Source: Sporolactobacillus laevolacticus DSM 442 (GTDB taxonomy: Bacteria > Bacillota > Bacilli > Bacillales > Sporolactobacillaceae). From it: a DNA stretch of 64,000 bases. The DNA lies in the NCBI RefSeq assembly GCF_000497245.1, contig NZ_AWTC01000018.1, forward strand, positions 1 through 64,000, read 5' to 3'. Positions 1 to 7,876 of this stretch are shown here, piece after piece. A program made the position numbers and the translations under genes. Each line of letters starts with the position of its first letter. Position 1 is the first letter of the stretch. The notes beneath the pieces are model-generated. The model ran no database searches. It was not told the origin of the DNA and was given only the letters and a program-made list of their open reading frames with translations.

Positions 1-1
1 T

Positions 2-70
2 GACGGTGAGGGCATTGATGTCCAAGCACCCATAGATCAGCTGTATCCAGACAATAAAGTTCTTTACTAA
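2..70 (+). CDS. C-terminal tail of an unidentified protein (5' end outside window)
   Basis: The frame from base 2 is open for 22 codons and ends at TAA 68-70, with a plausible soluble C-terminus (reads ...APIDQLYPDNKVLY). The start lies left of the window and I do not recognise the family. The last seven codons and the stop form the first unit of a 20-bp tandem repeat (51-110), so the gene end and the repeat share sequence. It could be chance, because only 22 codons are visible. Confidence 0.4.
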   Translation, partial: DGEGIDVQAPIDQLYPDNKVLY

Positions 71-110
71 ACAATAAAGTTGTTTACTAGACAAAAATGT
101 CCTTTACTGA
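51..110. repeat. Three tandem 20-bp units
   Basis: Units at 51-70, 71-90 and 91-110 share the pattern acaataaagttNtttactaR; the third is more diverged. A related pair of units occurs at about 1289-1328. In both places the array is followed within about 10 bp by the same hairpin repeat, so array plus hairpin behave as one composite element. Confidence 0.75.
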
Positions 111-120
111 GGACTGGTGA

Positions 121-150
121 TGTTGCGCAGTAGTATACGTACTGCGAATT
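121..150. repeat. Dispersed hairpin repeat, best copy
   Basis: A perfect 7-bp stem CGCAGTA (126-132) and TACTGCG (140-146) encloses a 7-base loop. Relatives lie in other intergenic gaps, at about 1331-1362, 7797-7846, 8481-8505, 11031-11073, 20310-20342, 21668-21700 and 21949-21980. I see none to the right of 23 kb. Confidence 0.6.
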
Positions 151-163
151 ATAGATTTTCGAT

Positions 164-487
164 TTACATCTTTTGCTGGTTTAATCTTTCTTCTAAATCA
201 ATGTAAGATTCAGATAACCAAGGATGTACCACTTTTAACTGACTTTTATGCTGCATCAGATAATCAATATAGGTAAACGCTGCCTTTGTTAATGAATCAT
301 GTAGTGAATTATTTAATTCTTTTATGTAAGGGGGAGAAGTTCTTAAGCCTTTTATCAACAAGTTAAATGCAGCATTGCATTGGAACTTAAGACCTCCAGC
401 TGATTTTCTTAAATAAATGTACTGTGCTAGATCATAAGCTCTGGACACCTTATTTTTGGTGCCCTTTTTCATCTTTGTACGATACAA
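164..487 (-). CDS. Hypothetical protein, 107 aa
   Basis: A basic, probably helical cytoplasmic protein that I cannot assign to a family. It has no signal peptide, membrane segment or cysteine motif. The N-terminus is Lys/Arg-rich and the rest looks amphipathic. No convincing ribosome-binding site precedes either the first ATG or the in-frame ATG at codon 6 (470-472), which lowers confidence. It is divergent from the DUF1232 gene at 510, and together with that gene and the one at 958 lies between two composite repeats (51-150 and 1289-1362). Confidence 0.45.
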   Translation of the reverse strand: MYRTKMKKGTKNKVSRAYDLAQYIYLRKSAGGLKFQCNAAFNLLIKGLRTSPPYIKELNNSLHDSLTKAAFTYIDYLMQHKSQLKVVHPWLSESYIDLEERLNQQKM

Positions 488-509
488 TGTTTGTTAATGG
501 GGGATTATC

Positions 510-893
510 ATGAACACACTCAAAAACTATGCAATAAGGTTAAAACAAGAATTATTCGTTCTTTATCTATCCTATAAAGACCTTAGAACTCCTTGGTATG
601 CGAAAGCCATTGCAATCTGTGTTGTGGCTTATGCATTTAGTCCAATTGATTTAATCCCCGATTTTATTCCAGTTTTAGGTTATCTTGATGATCTAATTGT
701 TGTCCCATTTGGAATCTCCTTAGCCCTAAAACTGATACCACCTATTGTAATTGAAGAAAATCAAGAAAAATCTAAAGAGATTAGAAAAAATGCAAAACCT
801 AAAAATTGGTTTGTTGGCATTCTCATTATTTTAATTTGGCTATTACTCGCTGTTTGGATCGGTAATTTGATCGTTGAACTTATTTCACGATAA
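510..893 (+). CDS. DUF1232 (YkvA-like) membrane protein
   Basis: 127 aa. The core reads PWYAKAIAICVVAYAFSPIDLIPD and continues into FIPVLGYLDDLIVVP; the SPIDLIPDFIPVLGYLDDL motif defines DUF1232. It is followed by a charged stretch and a strongly hydrophobic C-terminal helix (about residues 100-123). This suggests a small integral membrane protein; the family has no established biochemical role. A GGGGGA ribosome-binding site at 498-503 lies seven bases before the ATG. It stands alone, divergent from the gene at 164. Confidence 0.85.
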   Translation: MNTLKNYAIRLKQELFVLYLSYKDLRTPWYAKAIAICVVAYAFSPIDLIPDFIPVLGYLDDLIVVPFGISLALKLIPPIVIEENQEKSKEIRKNAKPKNWFVGILIILIWLLLAVWIGNLIVELISR

Positions 894-957
894 AAGTACT
901 GCTACACAGTTTGTTTCTACAGCACATTAGCTTCGTATAATTTTAGACATAAACCGA

Positions 958-1218
958 TCACTGTTGCATTTCCTTTTGTATCTTTTCCACGATAACTTTC
1001 TGGTAATTCGGGTCATTTAATACGTGTATGACATCGCGTCTTTTACATATCTCTTTATCGTTACAAGTAAATGTGTTGTTCGTTAAGTTCCATCGTATCG
1101 TAAAGTCTTCTGAGTGTTCTTCTGTAAAATCAGTTCTAAATTTTAATTTAGCGTACTCCTTTTTTGAATCTTCCCACTCCCAGTCTTGGAACCTGGTGTA
1201 GAAAAAGTACTCATCCAT
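958..1218 (-). CDS. Hypothetical protein, 86 aa
   Basis: A small acidic protein rich in aromatic residues (EYFFYTRFQDWEWED near the N-terminus), with a C-terminal charged helix and two cysteines near CNDKEIC. I do not recognise a family. An in-frame GTG at 1225-1227 gives three extra residues, but the AGGTG at that site is better read as the ribosome-binding site for the ATG at 1216-1218, six bases away, so I start there. No operon partner. Confidence 0.6.
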   Translation of the reverse strand: MDEYFFYTRFQDWEWEDSKKEYAKLKFRTDFTEEHSEDFTIRWNLTNNTFTCNDKEICKRRDVIHVLNDPNYQKVIVEKIQKEMQQ

Positions 1219-1288
1219 TTGATTCACCTCGTTTTATTCTGATTAAATTTCAGGCTGTCATTGAGAATGTCGTACAATCACAGATTCC

Positions 1289-1362
1289 GTAAAAAGTTGT
1301 TTACTAGGGAAAAAATTTTTCACTGAGAACGTAGTTGCACAGTATGATACGTATTGCGAATT
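1289..1362. repeat. Second copy of composite array + hairpin element
   Basis: Two degenerate 20-bp units (TTTACTAG core at 1300, TTTCACTGA core at 1318) are followed by a relative of the hairpin repeat (1331-1362, reading gcacagtatgatacgtattgcg). The arrangement matches 51-150 and is in the same orientation. The two copies bracket about 1.14 kb containing three small genes. Confidence 0.6.
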
Positions 1363-1490
1363 AAGATTATATTATTTACACTCAGCATAAAGTAACTGTA
1401 CATCAAAAAGTAAATCAGGACTATTAAATATATATATTTTTGTTCATGTGGTAAGCTCAATGAAAAATATTTTATAAGGAGATTGAAGCT

Positions 1491-2120
1491 ATGGTTGACT
1501 CAGTTACTTTAATCAGTTTTTCACTGGTAGCTTTGGGAATTGTATGCGCACCCGGACCGAATATGATGTATCTCGTATCCTGTTCTATAACTCAGGGTAA
1601 GAAAGCTGGTTTCTTTTCCTTATTGAGCGTCGTCACAGGTTTTATTGTCTATGTTATCGCGACAATCTTAGGACTTGATTTCATCTTTAAAACGGTTCTG
1701 CTTTATTCAGCCATCAAAATAGCGGGAATCATTTATTTACTGTGGATGGCATGGAACGCCGTAAAGCCAGGTAGTGAGTCGGTTTTTGAACCTCATGATG
1801 TACCTCATCAAACTCTGAAAAAACTATATTTGAACGGATTAATGACGAACTTATTAAATCCAAAAATAGCGGTTCTTTACATATCTCTGTTACCTCAATT
1901 TGAACATCCTCAAAATGGTCCATTGGCCTTGCAAATCGGAGTGCTTGGAACCACACAGATTATCATTAGCTTTTCCGTAAACTTATTAATCGTGTTATTT
2001 GCTGGTCAAGTTTCCCAAATGTTAAGAGAGAGACCGGTATGGAAAAAGGTTCAAAAATATTTCATGGCAACTGTTTTAGGTCTATTGGCGTTAAATTTGG
2101 CATTTGTCAAAAACAAATAA
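1491..2120 (+). CDS. LysE/RhtB-family amino-acid exporter
   Basis: 209 aa, six predicted hydrophobic segments, normal length for the LysE/RhtB family. The N-terminal signature is clear (LGIVCAPGPNMMYLVS; the family motif is PGPxxxxV), and the mid-protein GLMTNLLNPKIAVL motif with its NPK is also typical. It should sit in the cytoplasmic membrane and export an amino acid or derivative by proton antiport; the substrate cannot be read from sequence. An AAGGAG site lies seven bases before the ATG. Single gene, closed by the hairpin at 2173-2200. Confidence 0.88.
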   Translation: MVDSVTLISFSLVALGIVCAPGPNMMYLVSCSITQGKKAGFFSLLSVVTGFIVYVIATILGLDFIFKTVLLYSAIKIAGIIYLLWMAWNAVKPGSESVFEPHDVPHQTLKKLYLNGLMTNLLNPKIAVLYISLLPQFEHPQNGPLALQIGVLGTTQIIISFSVNLLIVLFAGQVSQMLRERPVWKKVQKYFMATVLGLLALNLAFVKNK

Positions 2121-2172
2121 ATTTTGTTCAACTTTTTACTCAGGCTCGCTTTAAGTATTGAAATACAAAATC

Positions 2173-2200
2173 AAACCTTCGCCCAATAGGCGAAGGTTTT
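2173..2200 (+). terminator. Intrinsic terminator after the LysE gene
   Basis: The hairpin AAACCTTCGCC / GGCGAAGGTTT has a 5-base loop (CAATA) and runs into TTTTAGTCTCT. It can also act leftward because the upstream arm starts with A residues. Confidence 0.8.
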
Positions 2201-2240
2201 AGTCTCTCTGTGCATTCGTCCACAGTTCCCTGTTCGATCA

Positions 2241-2286
2241 AAATAAAAAACCCCGAAATTGAATGTTCATTCATCCAACTTTGGGG
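2241..2286 (-). terminator. Intrinsic terminator of the threonine aldolase gene
   Basis: On the minus strand CCCCAAAGTTG (2276-2286) pairs with CAATTTCGGGG (2251-2261), with one mismatch and one wobble, followed by TTTTTTATTTT (2240-2250). It lies 43 bases past the aldolase stop. Confidence 0.75.
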
Positions 2287-2328
2287 TTCAATTGATTCGT
2301 TTAGATTTACACCGTACCTTGTATCTTC

Positions 2329-3363
2329 TTACTCCGTTACTTTCTTCTTTAAGCTCTCAACAAATGCGTCAACCGCTTCTTCTTTCGTCGCCCAAGAAGT
2401 CACCAGGCGAACAGCAGTATGTTCATCATCAACTTTTTCCCAATCAAAGAAATTAAATTGCTGATGGAGTTCCTCAAGTAATGTGTTCGGCAAAATCGGA
2501 AAAATTTGATTTGAGACAGGTGGTGTCAGGAACCCGTAGCCTGCAGCATCGATTCCTTCGCTGATTTTCGTTGCCATCGCATTTGCATGAGCAGCGAGAT
2601 CAAAAAACAAATTATCTCTGAACAATTCGAGAAATTGGATGCCGGTTAGTCTTCCTTTTGCTAACATCGCACCTTTTTGCTTCATATAGAATCTGAAGTC
2701 CTCTTTGAGTGCATCATTACAGATGACAAGCGCTTCGCCAAGCAGTGCGCCGTTCTTCGTGCCGCCAACATAAAATACATCGACAAGATTAGGCAGATCA
2801 CTCAAATCAAGGTCATTTGCAGAAGAGGTGAGTGCCGAACCTAGCCGCGCGCCGTCCATATAAAAATACAGGTAATTTTCCTTGCAGAACGTGCTCAACT
2901 GTTCGACTTCATTTTTTGTGTAAACAGCGCCGTTCTCCGTTGTGTCGGATATGTACACCAGCTTCGGTTTAACCATGTGTTCATCCGGGTGTGCGTCAAG
3001 CACCTCCTGAATACCGGCCGGGGTCAATTTTCCGTCTTTCCCTGAGTTCACCGTAAGCACTTTGTGTCCCGTTGCTTCAATAGCACCTGTTTCATGAACA
3101 TTGATATGTCCGGTTATCGCCGCAATTGCTGCATGATGCGGACGCAAGAATGCCGAAATCGCAGTTAAGTTCGTCTGTGTTCCGCCAGTCAAAAAATGAA
3201 TGGCAACATCGGAGCGGCCCATTTTTTCTTTAAGCAGTTCTGCCGCTTGCAGTGAATAATGATCTTCGCCGTACCCTTCCTCCTGCACCATATTCGTCTC
3301 AATCAGTGCATTCAGAATTTGCGGATGCGCGCCTTCACTGTAATCATTCTTAAAGCTGTACAC
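2329..3363 (-). CDS. ltaE: Low-specificity L-threonine aldolase
   Basis: 344 aa, PLP fold type I. It cleaves L-threonine or allo-threonine to glycine and acetaldehyde in the cytoplasm. The characteristic N-terminus is FKNDYSEGAHP; the PLP phosphate region reads FLTGGTQTN; YMDGARLGSA is the conserved DGAR block; and VGGTKNGALLGEALV holds the Schiff-base lysine. The start is GTG, preceded by GAGGTG at seven bases. Length is normal for the subfamily. Single gene with its own terminator. The exact stereospecificity cannot be read from sequence, so the symbol is by family. Confidence 0.92.
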   Translation of the reverse strand: MYSFKNDYSEGAHPQILNALIETNMVQEEGYGEDHYSLQAAELLKEKMGRSDVAIHFLTGGTQTNLTAISAFLRPHHAAIAAITGHINVHETGAIEATGHKVLTVNSGKDGKLTPAGIQEVLDAHPDEHMVKPKLVYISDTTENGAVYTKNEVEQLSTFCKENYLYFYMDGARLGSALTSSANDLDLSDLPNLVDVFYVGGTKNGALLGEALVICNDALKEDFRFYMKQKGAMLAKGRLTGIQFLELFRDNLFFDLAAHANAMATKISEGIDAAGYGFLTPPVSNQIFPILPNTLLEELHQQFNFFDWEKVDDEHTAVRLVTSWATKEEAVDAFVESLKKKVTE

Positions 3364-3471
3364 AAATGCTCACCTCAGCTGTTCAATTTTTCACACGATT
3401 ATAATTGGACTATAGCATAGTGTCCGGTGAATCGGAACCCTTAAAACACCCATTTCGGAAATGTAAACGGA

Positions 3472-3951
3472 TTAACCGCCGTAATAAAAACCGGTCTCTT
3501 TCATCGTCAGCGGATCACCGGTTTTATGCACACCCGCATTGATCACTTCGCCCACATAAATGAAGTGGTCGCCAATTTCCAAACGATCAACAACCTTGCA
3601 TTCAAAAAAGCTCAGTGCATCTTTAAAAATTGGGCAGCCGGTTTCCTCTGTGTAAAATTCATAACCCGCAAGCTTATTTTCCTCTGCTTCAAGCGCACGG
3701 AAAAAAGCAGTGACCATATCTTTTTGGCCGCTCTCTAGAATGTTGACGCTGAACAAACCGCTCGTTGCAATTTGCTGCTGAGAACGTGTCCCCGCTTTTA
3801 CAGCCAGTGTAACAAGCGGCGGTTCAAAAGAGGTTTGCGTCAGAAAATTTCCGGCGAAGGCATTTACACCGCTCTCATCCTTTGTCCCAACAAGATACAA
3901 GCCATAGGTAATGCCGCGAAGAGCTGTTTTCTTTGCTTTTGGATCCATCAT
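3472..3951 (-). CDS. Flavin reductase-like FMN-binding protein
   Basis: 159 aa. It matches the flavin reductase-like (split-barrel, FMN-binding) family: an early LRGITYGLYLVGTK block, NAFAGNFLTQTSFEPPLVTLAV for FMN binding, FSVNILESGQ, and a GDHFIYVGEVI tail. It probably binds FMN and either transfers hydride from NAD(P)H to flavin or serves a partner oxygenase, but no oxygenase is adjacent. A GAGGGAG site precedes two consecutive ATGs; the first is annotated. It lies 108 bases beyond the aldolase start on the same strand. Confidence 0.85.
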   Translation of the reverse strand: MMDPKAKKTALRGITYGLYLVGTKDESGVNAFAGNFLTQTSFEPPLVTLAVKAGTRSQQQIATSGLFSVNILESGQKDMVTAFFRALEAEENKLAGYEFYTEETGCPIFKDALSFFECKVVDRLEIGDHFIYVGEVINAGVHKTGDPLTMKETGFYYGG

Positions 3952-4132
3952 TTTTGCTCCCTCTCTAAATTCACATTTTCGTCACATTCTATTATAATAC
4001 ATCATCACTGTTAATCACCTAATAAGAATAGGTTGCAAGTAAAGAATCTCCACTGTTCGATCCTTTCTCGCAACCTAAATTGGCTTTTGTCTATAATTTT
4101 CGTTTTGATTGCACTTCTATAATCCACGGTCA

Positions 4133-4675
4133 CTACTCTCGGATCAAACGTTCTGATTCCAATTGATTAATTTTTCTAATCAGGCGAAAGGTCATTCGAG
4201 CAAAAAGAATGCAAATGGGCAGGAGAATGACCCCGCATGACAAATTAATCCAGCTTCTATCGTCTGTAACTCCTGCAAGAATTAAGTTGGCAGCTACAGC
4301 AACGAATTCAATGGTTGTAAAAAAGATCCAAAGGTTCTTAATTCGCTTGTAATGAAGAATTCTCGAATCGATATCTGAGAATAGGTTGAAGGATCCTTTT
4401 TCAGCCGCTTTTCTCAAATAAACCCAATTTGAAACGCTGGATACGCATGTAATGCCTGTCTCTTCAAGAAATTGGAGATAATCTTTCGTCTCCTCATGTT
4501 TGAGCCCGTGTTTTAAGAATTCAATACGGTAACTATACTGACCCTTATCACATGATTCAAATGTATAACAGCCAGGGGTATATTTTTTGAATGCCCAGCC
4601 TTTCTGCGCCATTTGATTAAGCCAATGCTCTTCTTTCTCAAAGTCATAAAATAGCTTAAACACTTTTTTCTTCAT
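4133..4675 (-). CDS. DUF2812 membrane protein partnered with PadR
   Basis: 180 aa. The N-terminal DUF2812 domain (KVFKLFYDFEKEEHWLNQMAQKGW, then GCYTFE and YSYRIEF) is followed by two membrane helices (about residues 117-165). Such proteins commonly sit beside PadR regulators and may be the output or accessory factor; the function is unknown. The frame opens with an upstream GTG, but the ATG at 4673-4675 is better placed after AGGTGGGGAG. It overlaps the 3' end of the PadR gene by 20 bases, indicating translational coupling. Confidence 0.82.
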   Translation of the reverse strand: MKKKVFKLFYDFEKEEHWLNQMAQKGWAFKKYTPGCYTFESCDKGQYSYRIEFLKHGLKHEETKDYLQFLEETGITCVSSVSNWVYLRKAAEKGSFNLFSDIDSRILHYKRIKNLWIFFTTIEFVAVAANLILAGVTDDRSWINLSCGVILLPICILFARMTFRLIRKINQLESERLIRE

Positions 4676-5000
4676 GCGTCTCCCCACCTACAATTTTTTT
4701 ACCGTTCGCCAGCAGTTCGGTTAATCGGTTCATTTCATCATTTACCGCTCCCTTGCCTAATTCAGTGATGACGTACTCCTTTTTTCTCGAAGCTTTATTT
4801 GTTTCCCACGGCGTAATCCATTCCTTTTTTAAAAGCGTGTTAATCGCTCCATAAAGCGTACCTGCTCCAAGTTCAACCCTTCCGCCGCTTAACTCACCAA
4901 CATTTTGCATAATCCCATACCCATGCATCGGTGAATAAAGCGAGAGTAAAATGTAAAACACTGCTTCTGTTAATGCGCCACGCTCACTGCTTTCCGGCAA
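4656..5000 (-). CDS. PadR-family transcriptional repressor
   Basis: 114 aa, one winged-helix domain plus the C-terminal PadR dimer helix. Diagnostic blocks are FYILLSLYSPMHGYGIMQ, ELGAGTLYGAINTLLKK and KKEYVITELGKGAV. Of two in-frame TTG codons I prefer the one at 4998-5000 (MPESSERGALTEAVFY), nine bases after AAGGGG. It is co-transcribed with the overlapping DUF2812 gene. A perfect 19-bp inverted repeat lies 30 bases upstream, so autorepression is likely. The inducing signal is unknown. Confidence 0.9.
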   Translation of the reverse strand: MPESSERGALTEAVFYILLSLYSPMHGYGIMQNVGELSGGRVELGAGTLYGAINTLLKKEWITPWETNKASRKKEYVITELGKGAVNDEMNRLTELLANGKKIVGGETHEEKSV

Positions 5001-5029
5001 TGCCAACAGCCCCTTATGTCGTTATGCGT

Positions 5030-5072
5030 TATATCGTCTACCGATATATAAATTATATCGGTAGACGATATA
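5030..5072. promoter_or_regulatory. PadR operator (perfect inverted repeat)
   Basis: Arms 5030-5048 and 5054-5072 are exact reverse complements of 19 bases around a 5-base spacer. The core is ATATCGTCTACCGATATA. Its position just upstream of padR and its AT-rich flanks fit an autorepressor site over the promoter. Confidence 0.85.
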
Positions 5073-5195
5073 TTTGTCAATATTTAATTTGCTTTGAAAA
5101 ACCAGGCATGCCTGATCCTTGGCTATCAATCTTTATGCGGCTTTAATTCACTAGACTTGTGCTTTATGACACTTCAGTTGCTGGCATCAACTGGT

Positions 5196-5300
5196 GCGAC
5201 CGCGGGCGATCCGTGAGCCTCCTCAAACAAACAGAAATCTGCGGGGTCTCACTTAGCTCGCATCAACAATACCAGTCCCGCAGGAGTCTCGCACTTTCGT
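5196..5300. repeat. GC-rich intergenic repeat, copy 1
   Basis: Contains cgcgggcgatccgtgagcc, ctgcggggtctc and cccgcaggagtctcgc in order. These are the hallmarks of an intergenic repeat seen widely in Bacillaceae. A fuller copy lies at 41981-42150 and a truncated one at 37302-37362. No open frame or transposase is present. Confidence 0.7.
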
Positions 5301-5378
5301 GTTTGAACCTAAATCACGGCGAAGTAACGCCGATCATCCTAGTAACTACGACCTGAATTTTAAACTTTCTTTTCTTGT

Positions 5379-5414
5379 AAAAAAAAACGATTGACCAGAG
5401 ACCACGGCCAATCG
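5379..5414 (-). terminator. Intrinsic terminator after the GNAT gene
   Basis: On the minus strand CGATTGGCC pairs with GGTCAATCG (5406-5414 with 5388-5396), followed by an uninterrupted run of T (5379-5387). It lies 60 bases past the stop of the gene at 5475. Confidence 0.85.
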
Positions 5415-5474
5415 CTTCATTCAATGATTCACTTTAGATCTTGCTAACAACATCCAAGCCTTGCTTACACTCGA

Positions 5475-5984
5475 TTACTTTCCCACAACACGGCTTCTTC
5501 GCTCAATCAGGATGGTGTCATGCCATGTTCCGTCAGGCATCTGAGCAACTTTTTCTCTGAACCCGATTTCCCGAAATCCGCATTTTTTATGTAAGGCCCG
5601 ACTGACTGCGTTCTCCTTAATGATCGCCGACTGGAGCGTCCAAAATCCTTGCTTCTCCGATTCATCGATTAATTTCTGAAGCAGCAAGGTCCCGATTCCG
5701 AACCCCTTGCTGTCCGGATGGATGTAAATGCTGAGTTCTCCAATTCCCTTATAACAGCAACGGCTTGAAACCGGACTCAGTGCTACCCATCCTAAAATTT
5801 GATCGCCGGCTTTCGCAATGAATCGGCAGCATTGCAGATGTCCTTGATCCCATTCTTTCCAACTCGGCGCCTCCGTTTGAAAAGTCGCGATACCCGTTCT
5901 TATACCTTCTTCATAGATTGCGCGAACTGAAGGCCAGTCCGAAGGAGTCATCTCTTCCAACTTAATGGCGGATTTCTCGATCAT
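5475..5984 (-). CDS. GNAT acetyltransferase, phosphinothricin-acetyltransferase type
   Basis: 169 aa from the ATG at 5982-5984. A longer frame starts at 6023, but AGGGGTG lies about ten bases before this ATG. It is a single GNAT domain with VRAIYEEGIRTGIATFQTEAPSW near the start, as in the Bar/Pat/YwnH group. The acetyl-CoA loop is HPDSKGFGIGTLLLQKLI, and the C-terminus holds LHKKCGFREIGFREKVAQ. It probably N-acetylates a small amine or amino-acid analogue. Single gene with a strong terminator. Confidence 0.85.
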   Translation of the reverse strand: MIEKSAIKLEEMTPSDWPSVRAIYEEGIRTGIATFQTEAPSWKEWDQGHLQCCRFIAKAGDQILGWVALSPVSSRCCYKGIGELSIYIHPDSKGFGIGTLLLQKLIDESEKQGFWTLQSAIIKENAVSRALHKKCGFREIGFREKVAQMPDGTWHDTILIERRSRVVGK

Positions 5985-6166
5985 ATACACAGACACCCCT
6001 ATTAAATAATTTATATCTATCATACCATTTCATAGATTTCAAAATGTGCAGAAACAATAAAAAATGCATTAATGAAAGGCGTATAATGCACATTAGGAAA
6101 CTGATAAATAGACTCTGCGTTTAATCATGTTTCTGTTTAATAATTTGTTGATAAGGGGGTATATGA

Positions 6167-6898
6167 GTGAGATACAAACGTGTTCTAGTAAAAGTGAGTG
6201 GTGGAGCTTTAGCAGGAAAATCAGGAGATGCTTTTGATCAATTTCGATTAGAACATGTAGCTGATGAAATACTGACACTGGTTAATCAAGGGATAGAAGT
6301 CGCAATAGTCGTTGGTGGAGGAAACATTTTCAGAGGACGTCTGGCAGAAATGTGGGGGATTGATCCTGTTGAAGCGGACAACATTGGCGTTTTGGGAACA
6401 GTAATTAACAGCCTTATGCTTCGAGGGGTTCTGAAAAGTAAAACGAATAAAGAAGTACGCGTGATGACATCAATACCAATAACAAGTGTCGCAGAACCGT
6501 ACATAAGATTGCGAGCTACCCATCACTTGGATAAAGGCTATATCGTTATCTTTGCCGGCGGGAATGGACAACCTTTTGTTACAACTGATTATCCGGCTGT
6601 TCAGCGTGCACTAGAGACACATTGTGATGCGATCTTTGCTGCCAAACAAGGGGTTAATGGTGTATATACAAATGATCCGAAAATAGATTCTAAAGCCAAA
6701 AAATATAAAACCCTCAACTATAACGACGTGATTAAAGAAAATATCAAAGTCATGGACCAGTCGGCACTTATTCTAGCACGTGACCACCATTTACCTGTAC
6801 ACGTTTTTGATTTTGAACAAACAAATACAATGACTCTGATATGTCAGGGAGAAAATAAAGGAACCATTGTGAGTAATCTAGCTACGTCTTTTGAATAA
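6167..6898 (+). CDS. pyrH: UMP kinase, stand-alone
   Basis: 243 aa, amino-acid-kinase fold. It phosphorylates UMP to UDP with ATP. Motifs: VLVKVSGGAL (phosphate loop, normally KLSGEAL), VVGGGNIFRG, PFVTTDYPAVQRALE, AKQGVNGVYTNDP and KVMDQSALILARDHHLPVHVF. The start is GTG after AAGGGGG. The canonical pyrH lies between tsf and frr; here it is alone, so it is probably a paralogue. The Glu of the first motif is replaced by Gly. An inverted repeat TGCATTA/TAATGCA (6065-6090) lies in its upstream region. Confidence 0.88.
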   Translation: MRYKRVLVKVSGGALAGKSGDAFDQFRLEHVADEILTLVNQGIEVAIVVGGGNIFRGRLAEMWGIDPVEADNIGVLGTVINSLMLRGVLKSKTNKEVRVMTSIPITSVAEPYIRLRATHHLDKGYIVIFAGGNGQPFVTTDYPAVQRALETHCDAIFAAKQGVNGVYTNDPKIDSKAKKYKTLNYNDVIKENIKVMDQSALILARDHHLPVHVFDFEQTNTMTLICQGENKGTIVSNLATSFE

Positions 6899-7017
6899 AT
6901 AGATGATTAATTCTCCTCGTTAGCTTTCCTGATTTTCATTCAAAGTCCGTGCTTATTATAAGTTGACGGAAACTGCACAATAAAATGTGTTGTAAACCTT
7001 GAAAAGGATATGATGAA

Positions 7018-7788
7018 ATGAATTTTGTGTTAGATTTGGATGGGACTATTTGCTTTAAAGGTCAACCTATCTCAGAAAAAATCATGTGCGCTATTGAAAG
7101 CTTAACGAGAGAAGAGCATCAAGTCATTTTTGCTTCTGCAAGACCCATTCGTGACATGCTGCCAGTTCTTCATCAACAGTTTTACAATTACACGATGATC
7201 GGGGGCAATGGATCTCTTATTTACAAGAATGGAGCCATTAAGAAAGCTCATTCCTTTTCACCAGCTGATGTTAAAAATGTCTTATCGCTGATTCAAGAAT
7301 TTAAAGCTACCTATCTCTTAGATGGTGACTGGAATTATTCGTACACCGGTCCAGCTGATCATCCAATATTACAAAATGTAGACCCCGCTCATTTAGCCAA
7401 ACGTGTCCCACTTGAGCGTTTTACCTCAATTGTAAAAGTGTTAATACTAAGCTCCACAGATAATAAACAATTAGCCAAGAGATTAGAAGACCTTAATCTC
7501 TTTGTCAATCATCATGCGAATGAGGATGTACTCGATATTAGTCCCAAAGGAATAAGTAAGTGGAGTGCTCTTGAATCTTTAGGCGTTAAAAGTAACTCCT
7601 ACATAGCTTTTGGTAATGACGCAAATGACCTAACAATGTTTACTCACGCTTTCCACACTGTGATGATCGGATATCATGAAGAATTATCAACACTCGCAAC
7701 GGAACGTATTTCTATGAATGGCGACGTTGAACAAGAAATTGTTAAAAAAATAACTACTCTTTCAGCTTATCAATTTTGTAATAAGTGA
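7018..7788 (+). CDS. Cof-type HAD phosphatase
   Basis: 256 aa, HAD-IIB. Motif I is NFVLDLDGTICF, motif II is VIFASARPIRDM, and motifs III/IV are GISKWSALESLG and YIAFGNDANDLTMF. The C2 cap lies between motifs II and III. It probably dephosphorylates a sugar phosphate or cofactor precursor in the cytoplasm; the substrate is unknown. AAAAGGAT precedes the ATG by about ten bases. Single gene 119 bases after pyrH. Confidence 0.88.
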   Translation: MNFVLDLDGTICFKGQPISEKIMCAIESLTREEHQVIFASARPIRDMLPVLHQQFYNYTMIGGNGSLIYKNGAIKKAHSFSPADVKNVLSLIQEFKATYLLDGDWNYSYTGPADHPILQNVDPAHLAKRVPLERFTSIVKVLILSSTDNKQLAKRLEDLNLFVNHHANEDVLDISPKGISKWSALESLGVKSNSYIAFGNDANDLTMFTHAFHTVMIGYHEELSTLATERISMNGDVEQEIVKKITTLSAYQFCNK

Positions 7789-7796
7789 TTCACTTG

Positions 7797-7846
7797 ATGT
7801 TGCGCAGCCCGTTTTTTACTGCAACGTAGACGAATACTGTGAAATA
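7797..7846. repeat. Dispersed hairpin repeat copy
   Basis: Reads gatgttgcgcagcccgttttttactgc followed by aacgtagacgaatactgtgaa. It resembles the copy at 11031-11073 and, in its first half, 121-150. It lies between the HAD gene stop and the methyltransferase start. Confidence 0.5.
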
Positions 7847-7876
7847 AAAAATCTAAAGTTAAGTGGGAGAAGAAAA

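Noticed and set aside
1228-1490. Lysine or other riboswitch before the LysE gene
   Set aside because: The leader carries only the composite repeat and AT-rich DNA; no riboswitch core was found.
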